Source: Dinochytrium kinnereticum
Lineage: Eukaryota; Chytridiomycota; Chytridiomycetes; Chytridiales; Chytridiaceae
Direction: 5' to 3'
Assembly (NCBI GenBank): GCA_027604005.1
Contig: JADGJT010000551.1
Span: forward strand, 1-12,118
Length of the DNA: 12,118 nucleotides
Made by a program: the position numbers and the translations under genes. Positions 1-9,800 of the stretch are shown here, piece after piece; the stretch's first letter is position 1; the number at the start of each line of letters is the position of its first letter. The notes beneath the pieces are model-generated. The model saw only the letters and a program-made list of their open reading frames with translations, had not been told where the DNA came from and did no database searches.

Positions 1-152
1 ACTACTACATACTGCTGCTGCTAAGAAAGAAAAGAAAAAAAAAAAAAGAAGTGATATAATACAAATGCTCAACCCAACCAACACAATAAAATAAAGAAGC
101 AAAAGTATTTACAACAAGAACCAATAGCCAGAACCAAACCAGAAAAACAATC

Positions 153-878
153 TCAATCCTCCAAAAACCTATCAAACTCTGGACTCAACGCAAACATCTC
201 AGCATCACATCCCGTCACCATCGTGACAGCCAGCACCTGCCCCTTCTTCTCTCCACCCAAAACCCCCTCCTTAACATCCATCAAGCTCCTCTTGATCGGC
301 AACTTTGGAAGAAGAGGTGCCTCCATCTGCTGCTGCTGCTGCTGCAATTGAGGAGGAGGAGGCGCGTGGTGCTGAGAGGCACGGTAAGACGGCAAGGCGG
401 GTCTCAGCGATCTGATGACATGGTCATACCGAATATGAGCGTCGCTGGGCCCAGATGGTTGCGAGGCAGAGGTGACGGTGGTGGTGGCGGTGGCAGAGGG
501 GGAAGAAGAGGCTTTCCATCCTCTTGACTGATAAAACTTTGAGAGCGCTGAAGACGGCTGGGGAGCGGGAGCGTCTGAGGGAGAGGGAGAGCGAGATGAG
601 GCGGAGAGCTGCGGCGAGGTTGGTGGGGAGGGTAACTTGGAGTAGGAGGGGGAGTGTGAGTGGTGGAGGCGGGATGCGGCGGGTGATGGTGGTTGAGCCG
701 AGTAGTGCGGAGGGGCGGAGATGTGCATCTGTTGGTGGTGGTGGTGGTGATGGTGGTGCTGGTGCTGGTGCTGATGCATCATGAGGGCTTCCATTGACGC
801 CTTGCGGGATGAGGCGAGTGAGGAGGACGAGGATGAGTGGTGCAGCGGTCGCAGGGGTGTTGGCAGAGGGTTGTTCAT
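153..878 (-). CDS. Hypothetical low-complexity Ser/Pro/His/Gln-rich protein, 241 aa
   Basis: I do not recognise this protein. It is one uninterrupted reading frame of 241 codons starting at the ATG at 878-876. An in-frame TAG lies 16 codons upstream (924-926) with no ATG between, so the start is fixed unless an upstream exon exists. The leader is pyrimidine-rich on the coding strand (TTCCTTCCTTCC), as is common in fungi. Visible in the protein: a six-Ser run (15-20), a His/Gln block at about 35-50 with eight consecutive His (41-48), a Ser/Pro-rich middle, Pro4 and Gln6 runs, then a more ordered C-terminal 50 residues ending SPEFDRFLED, the part most likely to be conserved. No signal peptide, membrane segment or catalytic motif is visible. 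The sequence suggests a mostly disordered regulatory or scaffold protein; the His tract could bind metal. The frame's length and clean start support a real gene, but low complexity leaves doubt. Confidence 0.62.
   Translation of the reverse strand: MNNPLPTPLRPLHHSSSSSSLASSRKASMEALMMHQHQHQHHHHHHHHQQMHISAPPHYSAQPPSPAASRLHHSHSPSYSKLPSPPTSPQLSASSRSPSPSDAPAPQPSSALSKFYQSRGWKASSSPSATATTTVTSASQPSGPSDAHIRYDHVIRSLRPALPSYRASQHHAPPPPQLQQQQQQMEAPLLPKLPIKRSLMDVKEGVLGGEKKGQVLAVTMVTGCDAEMFALSPEFDRFLED
738..774 (-). repeat. CAC/CAT/CAG triplet tract coding for poly-His/Gln
   Basis: A run of near-identical triplets in the minus-strand gene encodes the His/Gln block at residues 35-50. The plus strand reads as GGTGGTGGTGATGGTGGT followed by GGTGCTGGTGCTGG-type units. 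Codons alternate between CAC, CAT and CAG, so the tract is imperfect and could still change length by slippage. Confidence 0.7.
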
Positions 879-1137
879 TTGAGCGAAGGAAGGAAGGATA
901 GAGGTGGTTGTGTTGTGTTGTGGCTAAGAGGAGGGGAGTAAAGTAATGTAAGGTAAGAATAATGAAAGGAAGCAAGGGTTTATAAGAGGATGGATGGCTG
1001 ATGATCAGGAGAAAGAGAAGAAAGGAAGCGGAAGGCAAGAAAGATAAATCGGATGTTGAAAAGATAAGATGCAAGACATTATTGGGAGGGAGGGGAGGGA
1101 GAAGAGAAGGACTGGACCCATCCCATCAATCTATGAG

Positions 1138-1157
1138 CCAATCAGCCAACCAATCAG
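1138..1157 (+). promoter_or_regulatory. Tandem CCAATCAG boxes (candidate HAP/NF-Y sites)
   Basis: CCAATCAG occurs at 1138-1145 and again, identically, at 1150-1157, one start 12 bp after the other. The octamer fits the consensus bound by the CCAAT-binding HAP2/3/5 (NF-Y) complex, which works in either orientation. They lie about 260-280 bp upstream of the minus-strand gene's ATG, a suitable distance for its promoter. Known: the consensus and its orientation independence. Inferred: that this pair serves this gene. Confidence 0.45.
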
Positions 1158-1390
1158 GCACTGGCCATTGCAGCCATCCATGCCACCAGTGGCAAGAACA
1201 TTCATTTTCCCCCATGAAATTGAAAAATGGAGGAATAAATGAAAAATAATAAATAATTATAATAAAGACCCACCTTAATAGCTTGCTGGTAATAAATAAT
1301 AAAATGTTTTTAACAAGAATAAGAATATTCTTATGATGATGAGATGTCGACGAATGAGTGGTGACTGTTCCCGTGAGTCGCTCGCTGCTT

Positions 1391-1410
1391 GACTGACTGA
1401 CTGACCGACT
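1391..1410 (+). repeat. GACT microsatellite
   Basis: Five GACT-like units, one of them GACC, in a non-coding stretch. Confidence 0.8.
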
Positions 1411-1513
1411 GGCCAAGATAAGATGGATGGATATCCTTGTGTGCTTGTGTGGGGGTGGAGGATGATCAAGTGACAGCCACAGATAACCAAACACCAGCAA
1501 CGTTGATGATGTT

Positions 1514-1543
1514 GATGACGACGACGACGATGACGATGACGAT
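1514..1543 (+). repeat. GAT/GAC triplet microsatellite
   Basis: Ten triplets, each GAT or GAC, in a row. No open frame with other coding signs contains it, so it is probably a non-coding microsatellite. Confidence 0.75.
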
Positions 1544-1646
1544 GGCAGTAATGGGCTGCTTGCTGAGGGAACTGGCTATTCTGTCCACAGGCTATCAGAA
1601 ACTTGAAACTGTCCGTCCTTCACAGGTGGATCAAAGGCAAAGAAAT

Positions 1647-1657
1647 GGGGGGGGGGG
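1647..1657 (+). repeat. G11 homopolymer
   Basis: Eleven G in a row, followed nearby by G4 and G6 runs. It is a slippage-prone tract with some quadruplex potential. Confidence 0.85.
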
Positions 1658-1765
1658 AAGAGATGAGGGGATGGGGGGAAAGGCCCGTTATTTATTCACT
1701 TTGCCCAAAGGGATGCCTGCCTGAGTCTGACATGGAAAGCAAGAGAGAAGAAAAAAGAAGAAAGC

Positions 1766-1784
1766 AAAAAAAAAAAAAAAAAAA
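1766..1784 (+). repeat. A19 homopolymer
   Basis: Nineteen A in a row after a purine-rich (GAA/AAG) stretch. It could be a plain slippage tract. No target-site duplication or element body that would make it a retroposon tail is visible beside it. Confidence 0.85.
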
Positions 1785-2023
1785 TCAAGGTTTGGCGTTC
1801 ACTTTGTTCAATAATGGGTAAATGATGTTGAGGGGGGAAAGGATGGATTTGTTGGGTGTCAACCCTAGGCTGTGAGTGTAAGCAGGTAGGGTAAGAAGGA
1901 CAGCATACCAGATTGTGCAACACGGAATCCGGAAAGACAAGAGAGCGTGCGTGCCCATGTTTTGCGTCTGCCTGTCTCCTTTTTCTCCTTTGGCGTGAGT
2001 GTCAGCCAGATGGATGGCTGGGT

Positions 2024-2039
2024 GGTTGGTTGGTTGGTT
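2024..2039 (+). repeat. GGTT microsatellite
   Basis: Four perfect GGTT units in non-coding sequence. Confidence 0.8.
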
Positions 2040-2807
2040 GAGGTGACGGTTGAGGGGCATGCTGTATGCACGAGTGTTGAAATGCATTTTACTATTCGTT
2101 CGCTGTGCAAGGTGGATTTTTAACACAACCCTTGCCCTCATTCACTATTGGTGTTAATTAATAATAAATCATAAATAATTCATTTTTGTTACTTGCTAAC
2201 ACTCCACCTTCCTCATTATTTTTATGTTATTATTTTCATGGATTGGATGGGTGTTGATGATTATTATTAGAATAAATTAAATAATAACAAAACATGATCC
2301 ATGAAAAGAAGTAAAGAACCACTGTGTAACCCTATATTCACTTGGACTGTGAGGGAACTCGGTGAAATAACCCTCTTCTAGGGATGTTTCACAGAAGCAG
2401 TCTAGATATGTCTATGAAATATCACTCGATATTCTAAGATGTACCCTACAATATCCTCCTGCCGCTTTGCTTTAGACTTACCATTTCTTCCCCTTATTAC
2501 AGTTTTTTATTGTTGGTCTGCGTTTTTCTCTCCAAGGTTTTTTTTCTTCTAATGGTCTGGTCTGTGCTTTGATGTCCCCTTGGAGGTTCCCTCTTCCTTA
2601 GAACCCGCTTGTTTACTCTTTTCCTTCACCCTTGCATAGATTTTAGTTCCAATTCGCGTCAAAATAAAAAGATTGAAGAAGGTTGGCCCAAATCAAAACT
2701 ACCCTTGTGAAGTGTCCCCATCCCTTCCCTAGTTTAGGTAGTCTTCCTTCTTCCGCTCCTTCCTTTCGTTCCCTCTCTCATCGTCCCTCCCTTCCACCTT
2801 CGTCAGG

Positions 2808-3740
2808 TCAGAGCGAATCAGGGCATAAGCCCACCCAGAGGAATACGTGCGTCATAGTCGGTGGGTGCTGTGCAGTGAGCCTCGGCTTGTCTGCGTATCC
2901 CTCTATGATGGCCTCGACATGGTTCATGCGCGTGACCCCCTTCCAACATGCTAGACCTCTCCCAATACCTCGTTCCCACTTAAGGTCAGGTGGAAAGGAC
3001 TGGACTGTGACGGTGTAAGCGCAGAATGTATGGCTAGACATATAGAAAAGGGAGTTATCTGGTCGTTGAGGCCCAATGGGCTGGGTACCGATATGGTCAG
3101 ATCCCTCAAGCTTAGCCCTCCCATATTTCCATCGTGAGAAGTCGATTGTATTGTTGATGCCGTCGCTTTGAGGTGTGTTTGAATGGATCTTATCATACTA
3201 TTATTGTGAATATCTCCCTTCATTAACTACTCTGTTAGGTGAGTTGATATAGGTTTTTCGGACTTATCCGCGTTGCCAACGCAGATGTCTGTTATATCTC
3301 TTGTGAACTCCTGGTGTGCATATTGCTGCAGACCTGGGGCCGGAGTTTTACAACTCTCTTTACCTATTAATACATATGTGAACTCTGCTGTGGACAAAAA
3401 TGCCCCTAAGCTTTCAAATAACAATGTCTTGCTTACATTTAATCGCTTACCCGCTGCCTTCTCCACCTCACATCGTTTGTGTTGACGCTGCGGCTATCGC
3501 TGCATGCCACGACCCCCAATCAGCAATAACAATCGTAATAACACCGTTACAGCTCTTCACAAGGAAGAGCAGGGCTGAACAGTCTTGTCTTTCGGGTCTT
3601 CCTTTGATATAACTCTCTTGCTTTGAATCTGTTGTAATCAGCGCGAGGGGTTTCAATCTCTTGATTGTGTCAGAGGTGCATGGAAGCAATCCGCTTGAAG
3701 AATTCTTGAGCGCTTCATCGCAGAGCTGCATCCCCCCTCA
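2808..3740 (-). pseudogene. Decayed LINE-like (non-LTR) reverse transcriptase relic
   Basis: Minus-strand translation gives, in the correct order, fragments that resemble the reverse transcriptase of non-LTR retrotransposons. RQDCSALLFLV (3590-3558) resembles the RQGCPLSPLLF block with two residues missing. VITIVIADW followed by SWHAAIAAAS (3542 down to about 3486) resembles the stretch just after the YADD catalytic motif. EKAAGKRLNVSKTLLF (about 3466-3419) resembles the SGxKxNxxKT block. MGGLSLRDL (3124-3098) resembles the conserved GGLGLRDL block near the end of the domain. The YADD motif itself is gone. There is a frame change near 3470-3490, an in-frame TAG at 3229-3227, and probably another shift near 2990. 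The usual spacer between the KT and GGL blocks is too short, suggesting deletions. This is a dead fragment; the endonuclease region, the 3' tail and target-site duplications were not found. The assignment rests on motif resemblance read by eye. Confidence 0.58.
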
Positions 3741-3892
3741 ACGTCTTCACAGTCACCGTGTCGCCTCCACATTCATCAAAGCAAACTCAACCCTCACCAC
3801 CCACCCACTTCAACTCCAACAACTCTTATTAGAGGGGAAAGTAAAATAAATTTGTTTAAAAACTGCTGGGAGGGGCAAACTGTTGACCTTTC
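3741..3892 (+). promoter_or_regulatory. Short region between retroelement relic and large-gene start
   Basis: Only about 150 bp separate the recognisable relic from the ATG of the large gene, so its core promoter and leader lie here or inside the relic. An AT-rich segment (about 3838-3860, containing AAATAAATTT) is the only TATA-like stretch. An in-frame TGA at 3884-3886 just upstream of the ATG fixes the translation start for an unspliced leader. No transcription start can be read directly. Confidence 0.3.
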
Positions 3893-6800
3893 ATGTCCGA
3901 ACAACGACCTGCGGACGACTCGGTCGGCAACGACCCTCGGTCCTGGCTCCCCGTCAGCACCACCGCCACTGACCGTCCACATTCATCCACCTCCACATCA
4001 CGAGAAGCCACACACCGACGTCCTGCAACCACAACGACAACGACAGCAACAACAGCAGGAGGAGAGGAGGGTCGGTCTCGCCAGAGTTCTGCGCAGATGA
4101 GGCAGAGGTGGATGATGGGGGGGTCACCACCGCCTACTGGACGTATAGGGAATGGTGAGTTTTTTCGTGGAGTTTTCTGCCTTTTTTTTGTGGGGGAGAG
4201 GAAGGAGTGAGTGAGGGTGGTGTTCGTTGTTCTGATGGTTTGTTTTTTTGGTTTTGTTTTTATATGTAGGGAATGGAGAGGAAGGACCCGAGTTTGGGAT
4301 TCATGTGGTCGCAAACGGGGCCACGCTTCCGCCCCGAACATCCACCATCTCCGGAAGCTCTGCCCAACTCCATCGCGGGAGAGACGAGGCCTTTCGATGG
4401 AAAAAAGAGGTGACGGAACCTGTTTTTTATTTAATTTATTTTATTTTATTGTTCCGTCTCCTTCACACCAAACCAACATCTTTCCCCCCCCCCCCCCATT
4501 GCTTTTTTCTAGGCTGAACGATGGCAAGACCAGTATCAGAGATCTGGGGTTGAACATGAACGAACGGTCCATCAGCTTGAGGAGAGGTTGCAGAAGCTTG
4601 ACTCGTTGTTGCAGAAGACGATCAAGGAGAAGAATGCGGTGGCTTCTGTTGCGGCGGCGAGGGAGAAGGAGTTTTCGGATTTGATGAGGAGGCAGACTTT
4701 GTTGAAGGCTAATGTGGGTTGAAAGGGGGTTTGCTTCTTCTTTCGTTTCTTTGGTTGCTCTTTTGTTTCCCTTTTTATTTTGAGGGAGGGGGGGGGGGGG
4801 TAAGCATGTACTCTTTTTTTGATTTGCGTTGTGGGAGGTGTGAGAAGGAAGAGATGAATAGTAATCATCTGTGCTTTATTGGGAAGGATTGGAGGTCTCC
4901 TTTGAACACCCCTTGGTGCTCTACTGCTTTTCCATTCTGTGGAAGCAGAGTGAAACGAAATCTCCGCTTTCATTCCTTGCTCTAACACTCTATTCTCCGA
5001 TGCTTCCCCCAACACACCTCCCCCAGCTCGAGAAATCGGAAAAATCCTCCCTGACCCTCCAGGAAAAGGTCTCCCGATCCACGACCCTCCAAAAGAAGGT
5101 GGTGGTCCTCGAAAAGCAATCTGGACGCATCCGCTCCCTCGCCGAACGAAAGAACGCCTCTGTCGACAAGCTCCTCCGAGAGCGCGGGGACCTCCGAGGG
5201 TTCATTGATGATCTTCAGTCCCAGCTTGATCAGGCTCTGACGGATCGCGAGGAGCTGATTGAGGCGCTTGAGAATGCTGGGGTGGGGGTTAAGGAGGAGC
5301 TTGAGGGGCGTGTTGCTGCGTTGAGGAGGGAGGTTGAGGAGGGGTGTGAGAGGGAGGAGGATTTGAGGAGACGGGTTTTGGATGCTGAGAGGAGGGTTGA
5401 TGAGGGTGTTGCTTTGAGGGGGGAGGTTGAGGGGAGGGTTAGGGAGGTTGAGATGGTTCTTGAGGGGGAGAGGAGGGAGAGGGAGAGGGATGTTGCCGAG
5501 TGCCGGGAGCGGTGCGTCGTTCTTGAGGAGGAGAAGGCTGAGATGGCCAAGATGATTGCAGAGCTTACGACGCAGAGGTCTGGTGATGGGGTTCGGGTGA
5601 CGGATCTTGTCTCCAAGGTTGGACGATTGGAGGAGGAGTGCGCGGCGATGACGAGGGAGAGGGACGCGTTGGCGCTTGCGAGGTTGGACGTTGAGCAGGT
5701 GAATGGGGAGCTTCGTGGGGTTGTTGCTTGCCTTGAGAGCGACGCTCAGAGCCTTGGACAGCGGTTTGCCGCGCTTCAGACCAGACACCAGACGGAGGGC
5801 GCTGAGTATGAGGCTGCTGTGCTTGCGCTTCGGGCTGCTGTTTTGAGGACGTCGGAGGAGTGGGAGAGGGATGCTGAGGAGAAGGAGGGGAGGGTGAGGG
5901 AGTTGAGCGCTATGGTTGAGGAGGTTACTGGGATGGTTGAGGAGAGGGAGAGGGAGGTTGAGCGGGTTGGGGAGGAGACGAGACGGGTTCAGAGGGCCTT
6001 TGAGGAGGAGAGGGGGGCGAGGGAGGCTGCTGAGATTGCGCTTGAGAAGGAGGGTCGGAGATGCGCGGAGCTTGAGGAGAGGGTTGGGGAGATGGGGGAG
6101 GCTGTTGAGAGGCTTTGTGGAAAGGTTGCTGGACTTGAGAAGGAGCTTGAGGATGAGAAGGGGGTGTGTGGGAGGATGCGGGAACGTGGGGAGGATCTTG
6201 AGCTTCAGGTTCGGAGGTTGAAGGGTGAGCTTGAGGCTGTTGAGAGGGAGGGGACTGGAGCTCTGGAGAGCTTGAGACGACGGTTGGGTGATGCTGATGG
6301 GGAGATTGAGAGGGAGAGGGCTCGTGCTGATCGGTATCAGGATCGGTGTGGTGAGCTTGAGAGGGAGGTAAGGAGGCGGCAGGAGGAGGTTGAGAGGGCT
6401 CGTGAGCAGGGTGAGGAGAGTGTTGGGAGGGTTATGAGGGAGGTTGAGGATGCGGTTGCTCTTTTGGAGGGTGAGAGACGGATGTGTAAGGGGTTGGAGG
6501 AGGAGAGAAGGGAGCTTGAGGAGAGGGTTCGGAGGTTGCAGGGGGAGTTGGCGGATGCTAAGGCTTCTGGAGATGGGGCTGTGAGGAGGGTGATGGAGGA
6601 GTTAGAGAAGGAGAGGAGACGGGTTGAGGAGGTTTGTGAGGAGCTGGATGCTGAGAGGAGGGGGAGGGAAAAGGATCGGGGAGAAGGTGAGAAGAGGGTT
6701 GTCAGGGTTGAGGAGGAGATGGTGGTGGTTTTAGCGCGACACGCGGAGGAGGTTGAGAGGTTGAGCGGGGAGATTGAATCTTTAAGAGGTGAGGTTGGGG

Positions 6801-9800
6801 AGGAAAAGAGACGATTTGAGAAGGCTGGTAAGTTGCACCGCGAGGAGGTGTGTGGGTTTGAGACGAGGCTCGCTGAGAAGGATGCGGCGCTTAAAGCTGC
6901 GATTGAGCGATGCAGGGACGGTGATGTTGCTGTTGAGGAGGCTTGCCTTCGGATTGATGAGCTGATATTGAAGAAGGAGGAGCTTGATGCTATGGTTGTT
7001 GCTGCTTGTGAGGAGAGGGATTTTGTTGGGGAGGTGCTTGAGAAGGAGAGGGAGGAGAAGGTGAGGATCTCGCGGGCGCTTGAGGAGGCTGAGGAGAGGT
7101 GTGGGAGGGTTGTGGAGGAGAGGGAAAGGGAGGGGAGGGAGGGGAGGGAGAAGATTGAGGAGATGACGGAGGCTGTTGAGGAGGTTGAGATGAGGAGGGT
7201 TGAGGAGAGGGGGGCGTTTGAGGTTGAAGTTTGCGCTCTTAGGGTGAGGGTTGGGGAGTTGGAGGGGGTTGTTGAGGAGGTTGGTGGGGCGAGGGAGCGG
7301 TTAAAGAGGGAGGTTGAGGAGCGACAAAAGGAGGTTGAGGGGTTGAAGGCCGAGATGGAGGAGAGGGTTCATGCTCTTGAAGAGGTGGTTTTGGAGGCCA
7401 AGGAGAGGGCTTCTGGGCTTGAGAGGGAGCTTGCTGAGACCAAGGAGATGGCGAGGGTTGATGGGGAGGTTGCTGAGGAGGAGAGACGCGGCCTTGTTGC
7501 TGAGCTGCAAAGGACGGAGAAGGAACGGTTGGACGCTGTTGACGAGACGACGAGGGTGATGGAGAGGCTTGACGACGCAATGAAGCGCCATGACGCTCTG
7601 ACGGAGACGCTTCACCTGACGCAGACGGCACTTGAGGCCTCGAAGGCTCATCACGCGAGGGACGTTCAGGAGCTCTGCGGGACGCTGCTGAAGATTGGGA
7701 TGGAGCACCAGCAGCTTGACACGACGTTCCACCGCTCGACGACCGAGTTTACGCACCGGTCGGTTGACCTTCAGTTCCGCCTTGATGTGACTGAGGGGGA
7801 GCTGAGGACGGCTTTGGAAGGGTTGCGACGGGCTGAGGGTGAGGTTTGTGAGACGCGAGGGAGGGAGGTGGAGGCTTTGAAGAGGGTTGAGGAGGTTGAG
7901 GCCATGCTTGAGGCTGAGCGGGGGACCATGAGGGAGGAGATTGGGAGGAGGGATGAGGAGATTGGGAGGGTTGTTGAGGAGTGGGAGAGGGAGCGGGAGG
8001 GGTTGGTGAAGGTTGTTGAGGAGGAGAGGGGGAGGGTCTGCGCTTTGAGTGCGGATTTGGAGGAGGTTTTGGGGATGCTTGAGGGTGTTAAGGGGGAGAG
8101 AGAGAGGGAGGGGATGAGGGCTAGGGAGGTTGTGGAGGGGCTTGAGAGGGAGCTTGGGGAGGCGAGGGATGAGGTTTGGAGGTTGAAGGAGAGTGTTGAG
8201 GAGGGGAGGGTTGCGTTGAGGAAGGTTGAGGAGCGCCTTGAGGATGCTAATGGGGTGATTGCGTCGACGCGGGAGGAGCTTGATGAAGCTGTTCAAGAGA
8301 AGCATCGGGTCGAGGAGCGTTTGAAGCGGGAGATGGAGGAGCATAAAGCTTTCCATGAGGAGGTGGTAAGGCATCGTGAGGAAGCTGCGGCCTTCAAGGT
8401 GGCGATGGAGGGTGAGGCTGAGGCGTTGCGCAGTAGGTGCGAAGAGGGGTCGAAGAGGCTTGGGGAATCCCAGAGGTCGCTTGAGAGTGTTGAGAAGGCC
8501 TTGAAGGAGGAGACCGCTCACGTCGCCAAGGTGAAACAGGAGAAGCACGCCCTTGAACGCGACATTGAGGCTTGTAAAAAGCGCGTGGAGACGCTAGAGT
8601 CGGACCTGATCACCGCCCAGACGGACGCGACTCAAGCCCGCCAAGACCTTGACTCCCAGAAGACGTCCTTCACGGTCTACTCTGACCAGCTCAAATCCAA
8701 CGTCCGACTCCTCGCCAAGGCTGTGGCCGAGGCGCAGTCGGTCATTGCTGACCGTGACGCGCTGATCGCTGAGACGAATCGACACCTTTCTGACGCGCGG
8801 TCCGAGACCATCGCCACGCGTGACAGGGCGGATGCGATCCGGGCGAGGATTGAGAGGGATCATTTTGAGACGTTGGCGGATGTGCGGGGGGAGCTTGATC
8901 GCGCTCATCGGGATGCTGGGGTTTCTGGGGAGAGGGTGAGGAGGCTTGAGGGGGAGGTTGAGGGGTTGAGGGGGAGGCTTGAGGCGGCTGTGGGTGAGAG
9001 GGAGGAGGTTGTGAGGGGGTTGAGGAGGGAGGTTAAGGAGGCTAGGGAGGAGGTGGATAGGTGGAGGGGGGAGGTTGAGGAGGCTAGGAGGGTTAAGGAG
9101 GAGATGGGAGAGGTTGAGAGGAGGTGGAGAGAGGAAGTGGGTGAGGCTAGGGAGTTTGCGCAGAGGGCTGGGAGTGCGGCTGCTGAGCAGGTTGCGGAGG
9201 CTAGAGCTGATGTTGAGAGGTGAGGGTGGTTCATTTTTATATGGGTTGTCATTATCTTTTATTCTCTATTCTGACTGAGATTCTTCCCACTCTTTTTTTT
9301 TTTATGTTTTTCTTTATTCTTCTTCTTTTCAATGCTCGCAGACTCAATGCTGCGTTGTTCGAGTCTGAGCAGAGGAGGGAGGAGATTGAGGAGGCCTTGT
9401 CGCTTCAGGTCAAGTTCCTGTCGGAGAACTATGCTGGGGTGTTTAATGATCTAAAGAAGATGAGCATGATCAATGCTGATCTGATTGGACATCAGAACAA
9501 GCATCAGAAGATTAAGAGGTTTGCGGAGTTACAGCAGGAGAGGTTGAAGTTGAGGCAGGTGAGTGGCGTTTTTATGGGGGGGCGGAGTTGTTCCTTGTTT
9601 TTTTTGTGTGTGTGTGTGTATAGGTGATTGATGAGGTTGGGGAGGAGGAGGTTGTGTTTTGGCGGTTATTTTCGTCTTGGTTGTTTGAAAACAGTTGGGC
9701 CCTGACTCTTTATTTTCTTTATTTTTTCGTCTCTCTCTCTCTCTCTCTCTCTTTTTATCCACTAGGACCTCACATCGATCACAAACGAACGCGACCACCT

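Larger units (their letters stand above)
879..2680. other. Gene-free flank with AT-rich stretches and microsatellites
   Basis: No convincing coding region is visible. Open frames here are short, repetitive in composition and lack plausible splice partners. The stretch holds the upstream region of the minus-strand gene, including the CCAATCAG pair and purine-rich plus-strand sequence at about 880-1110. It also has AT-rich segments with recurring AATAAATAAT-type words (about 1235-1310, 2150-2185, 2260-2290) and several simple repeats listed separately. From about 2300 the composition becomes mixed. Short minus-strand frames (2549-2632, 2402-2500) look protein-like, but I cannot assign them. Confidence 0.6.

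Noticed and set aside
1126..1500. Minus-strand 124-codon open frame
   Set aside because: Its protein is made of translated microsatellites and AT-rich runs (Ile/Tyr/Trp/His clusters), with no sign of selection as a protein.
2402..2632. Two protein-like minus-strand stretches (KEKSKQAGSKEEGTSKG; GKSKAKRQEDIVGYILEYRV)
   Set aside because: Each is about 30 codons in different frames with stops between. They may be 3' parts of the dead retroelement, but nothing identifies them.
2683..3018. Plus-strand 111-codon open frame
   Set aside because: It lies opposite the reverse-transcriptase relic, has no splice or family support, and has ordinary chance composition.
4871..5026. Starting the coiled-coil protein at the ATG at 4871 as a single-exon gene
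   Set aside because: The 52 residues before 5027 are hydrophobic and unlike the coil. A CCCCCAG acceptor at 5026 joins in phase with exon 3, which is itself coiled-coil sequence.
4982..5788. Antisense open frame of 268 codons at the start of exon 4
   Set aside because: Same composition effect. It runs across the exon 4 boundary and has no coding character of its own.
7301..8548. Antisense open frame of 415 codons (Leu/Pro-rich) inside exon 4
   Set aside because: It exists because the C-poor sense strand lacks TTA, CTA and TCA in that phase. Its protein is a Leu/Pro/Asn-rich mirror of the Glu/Arg coil, and the sense frame is fixed by matching splice phases on both sides.
9624..9653. In-frame 27- or 30-nt microexon (VIDEVGEEE or VIDEVGEEEV) within intron 5
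   Set aside because: Its possible donors are weak, and inserting 9 or 10 residues breaks the seven-residue leucine spacing that direct splicing gives. Kept only as an alternative isoform idea.
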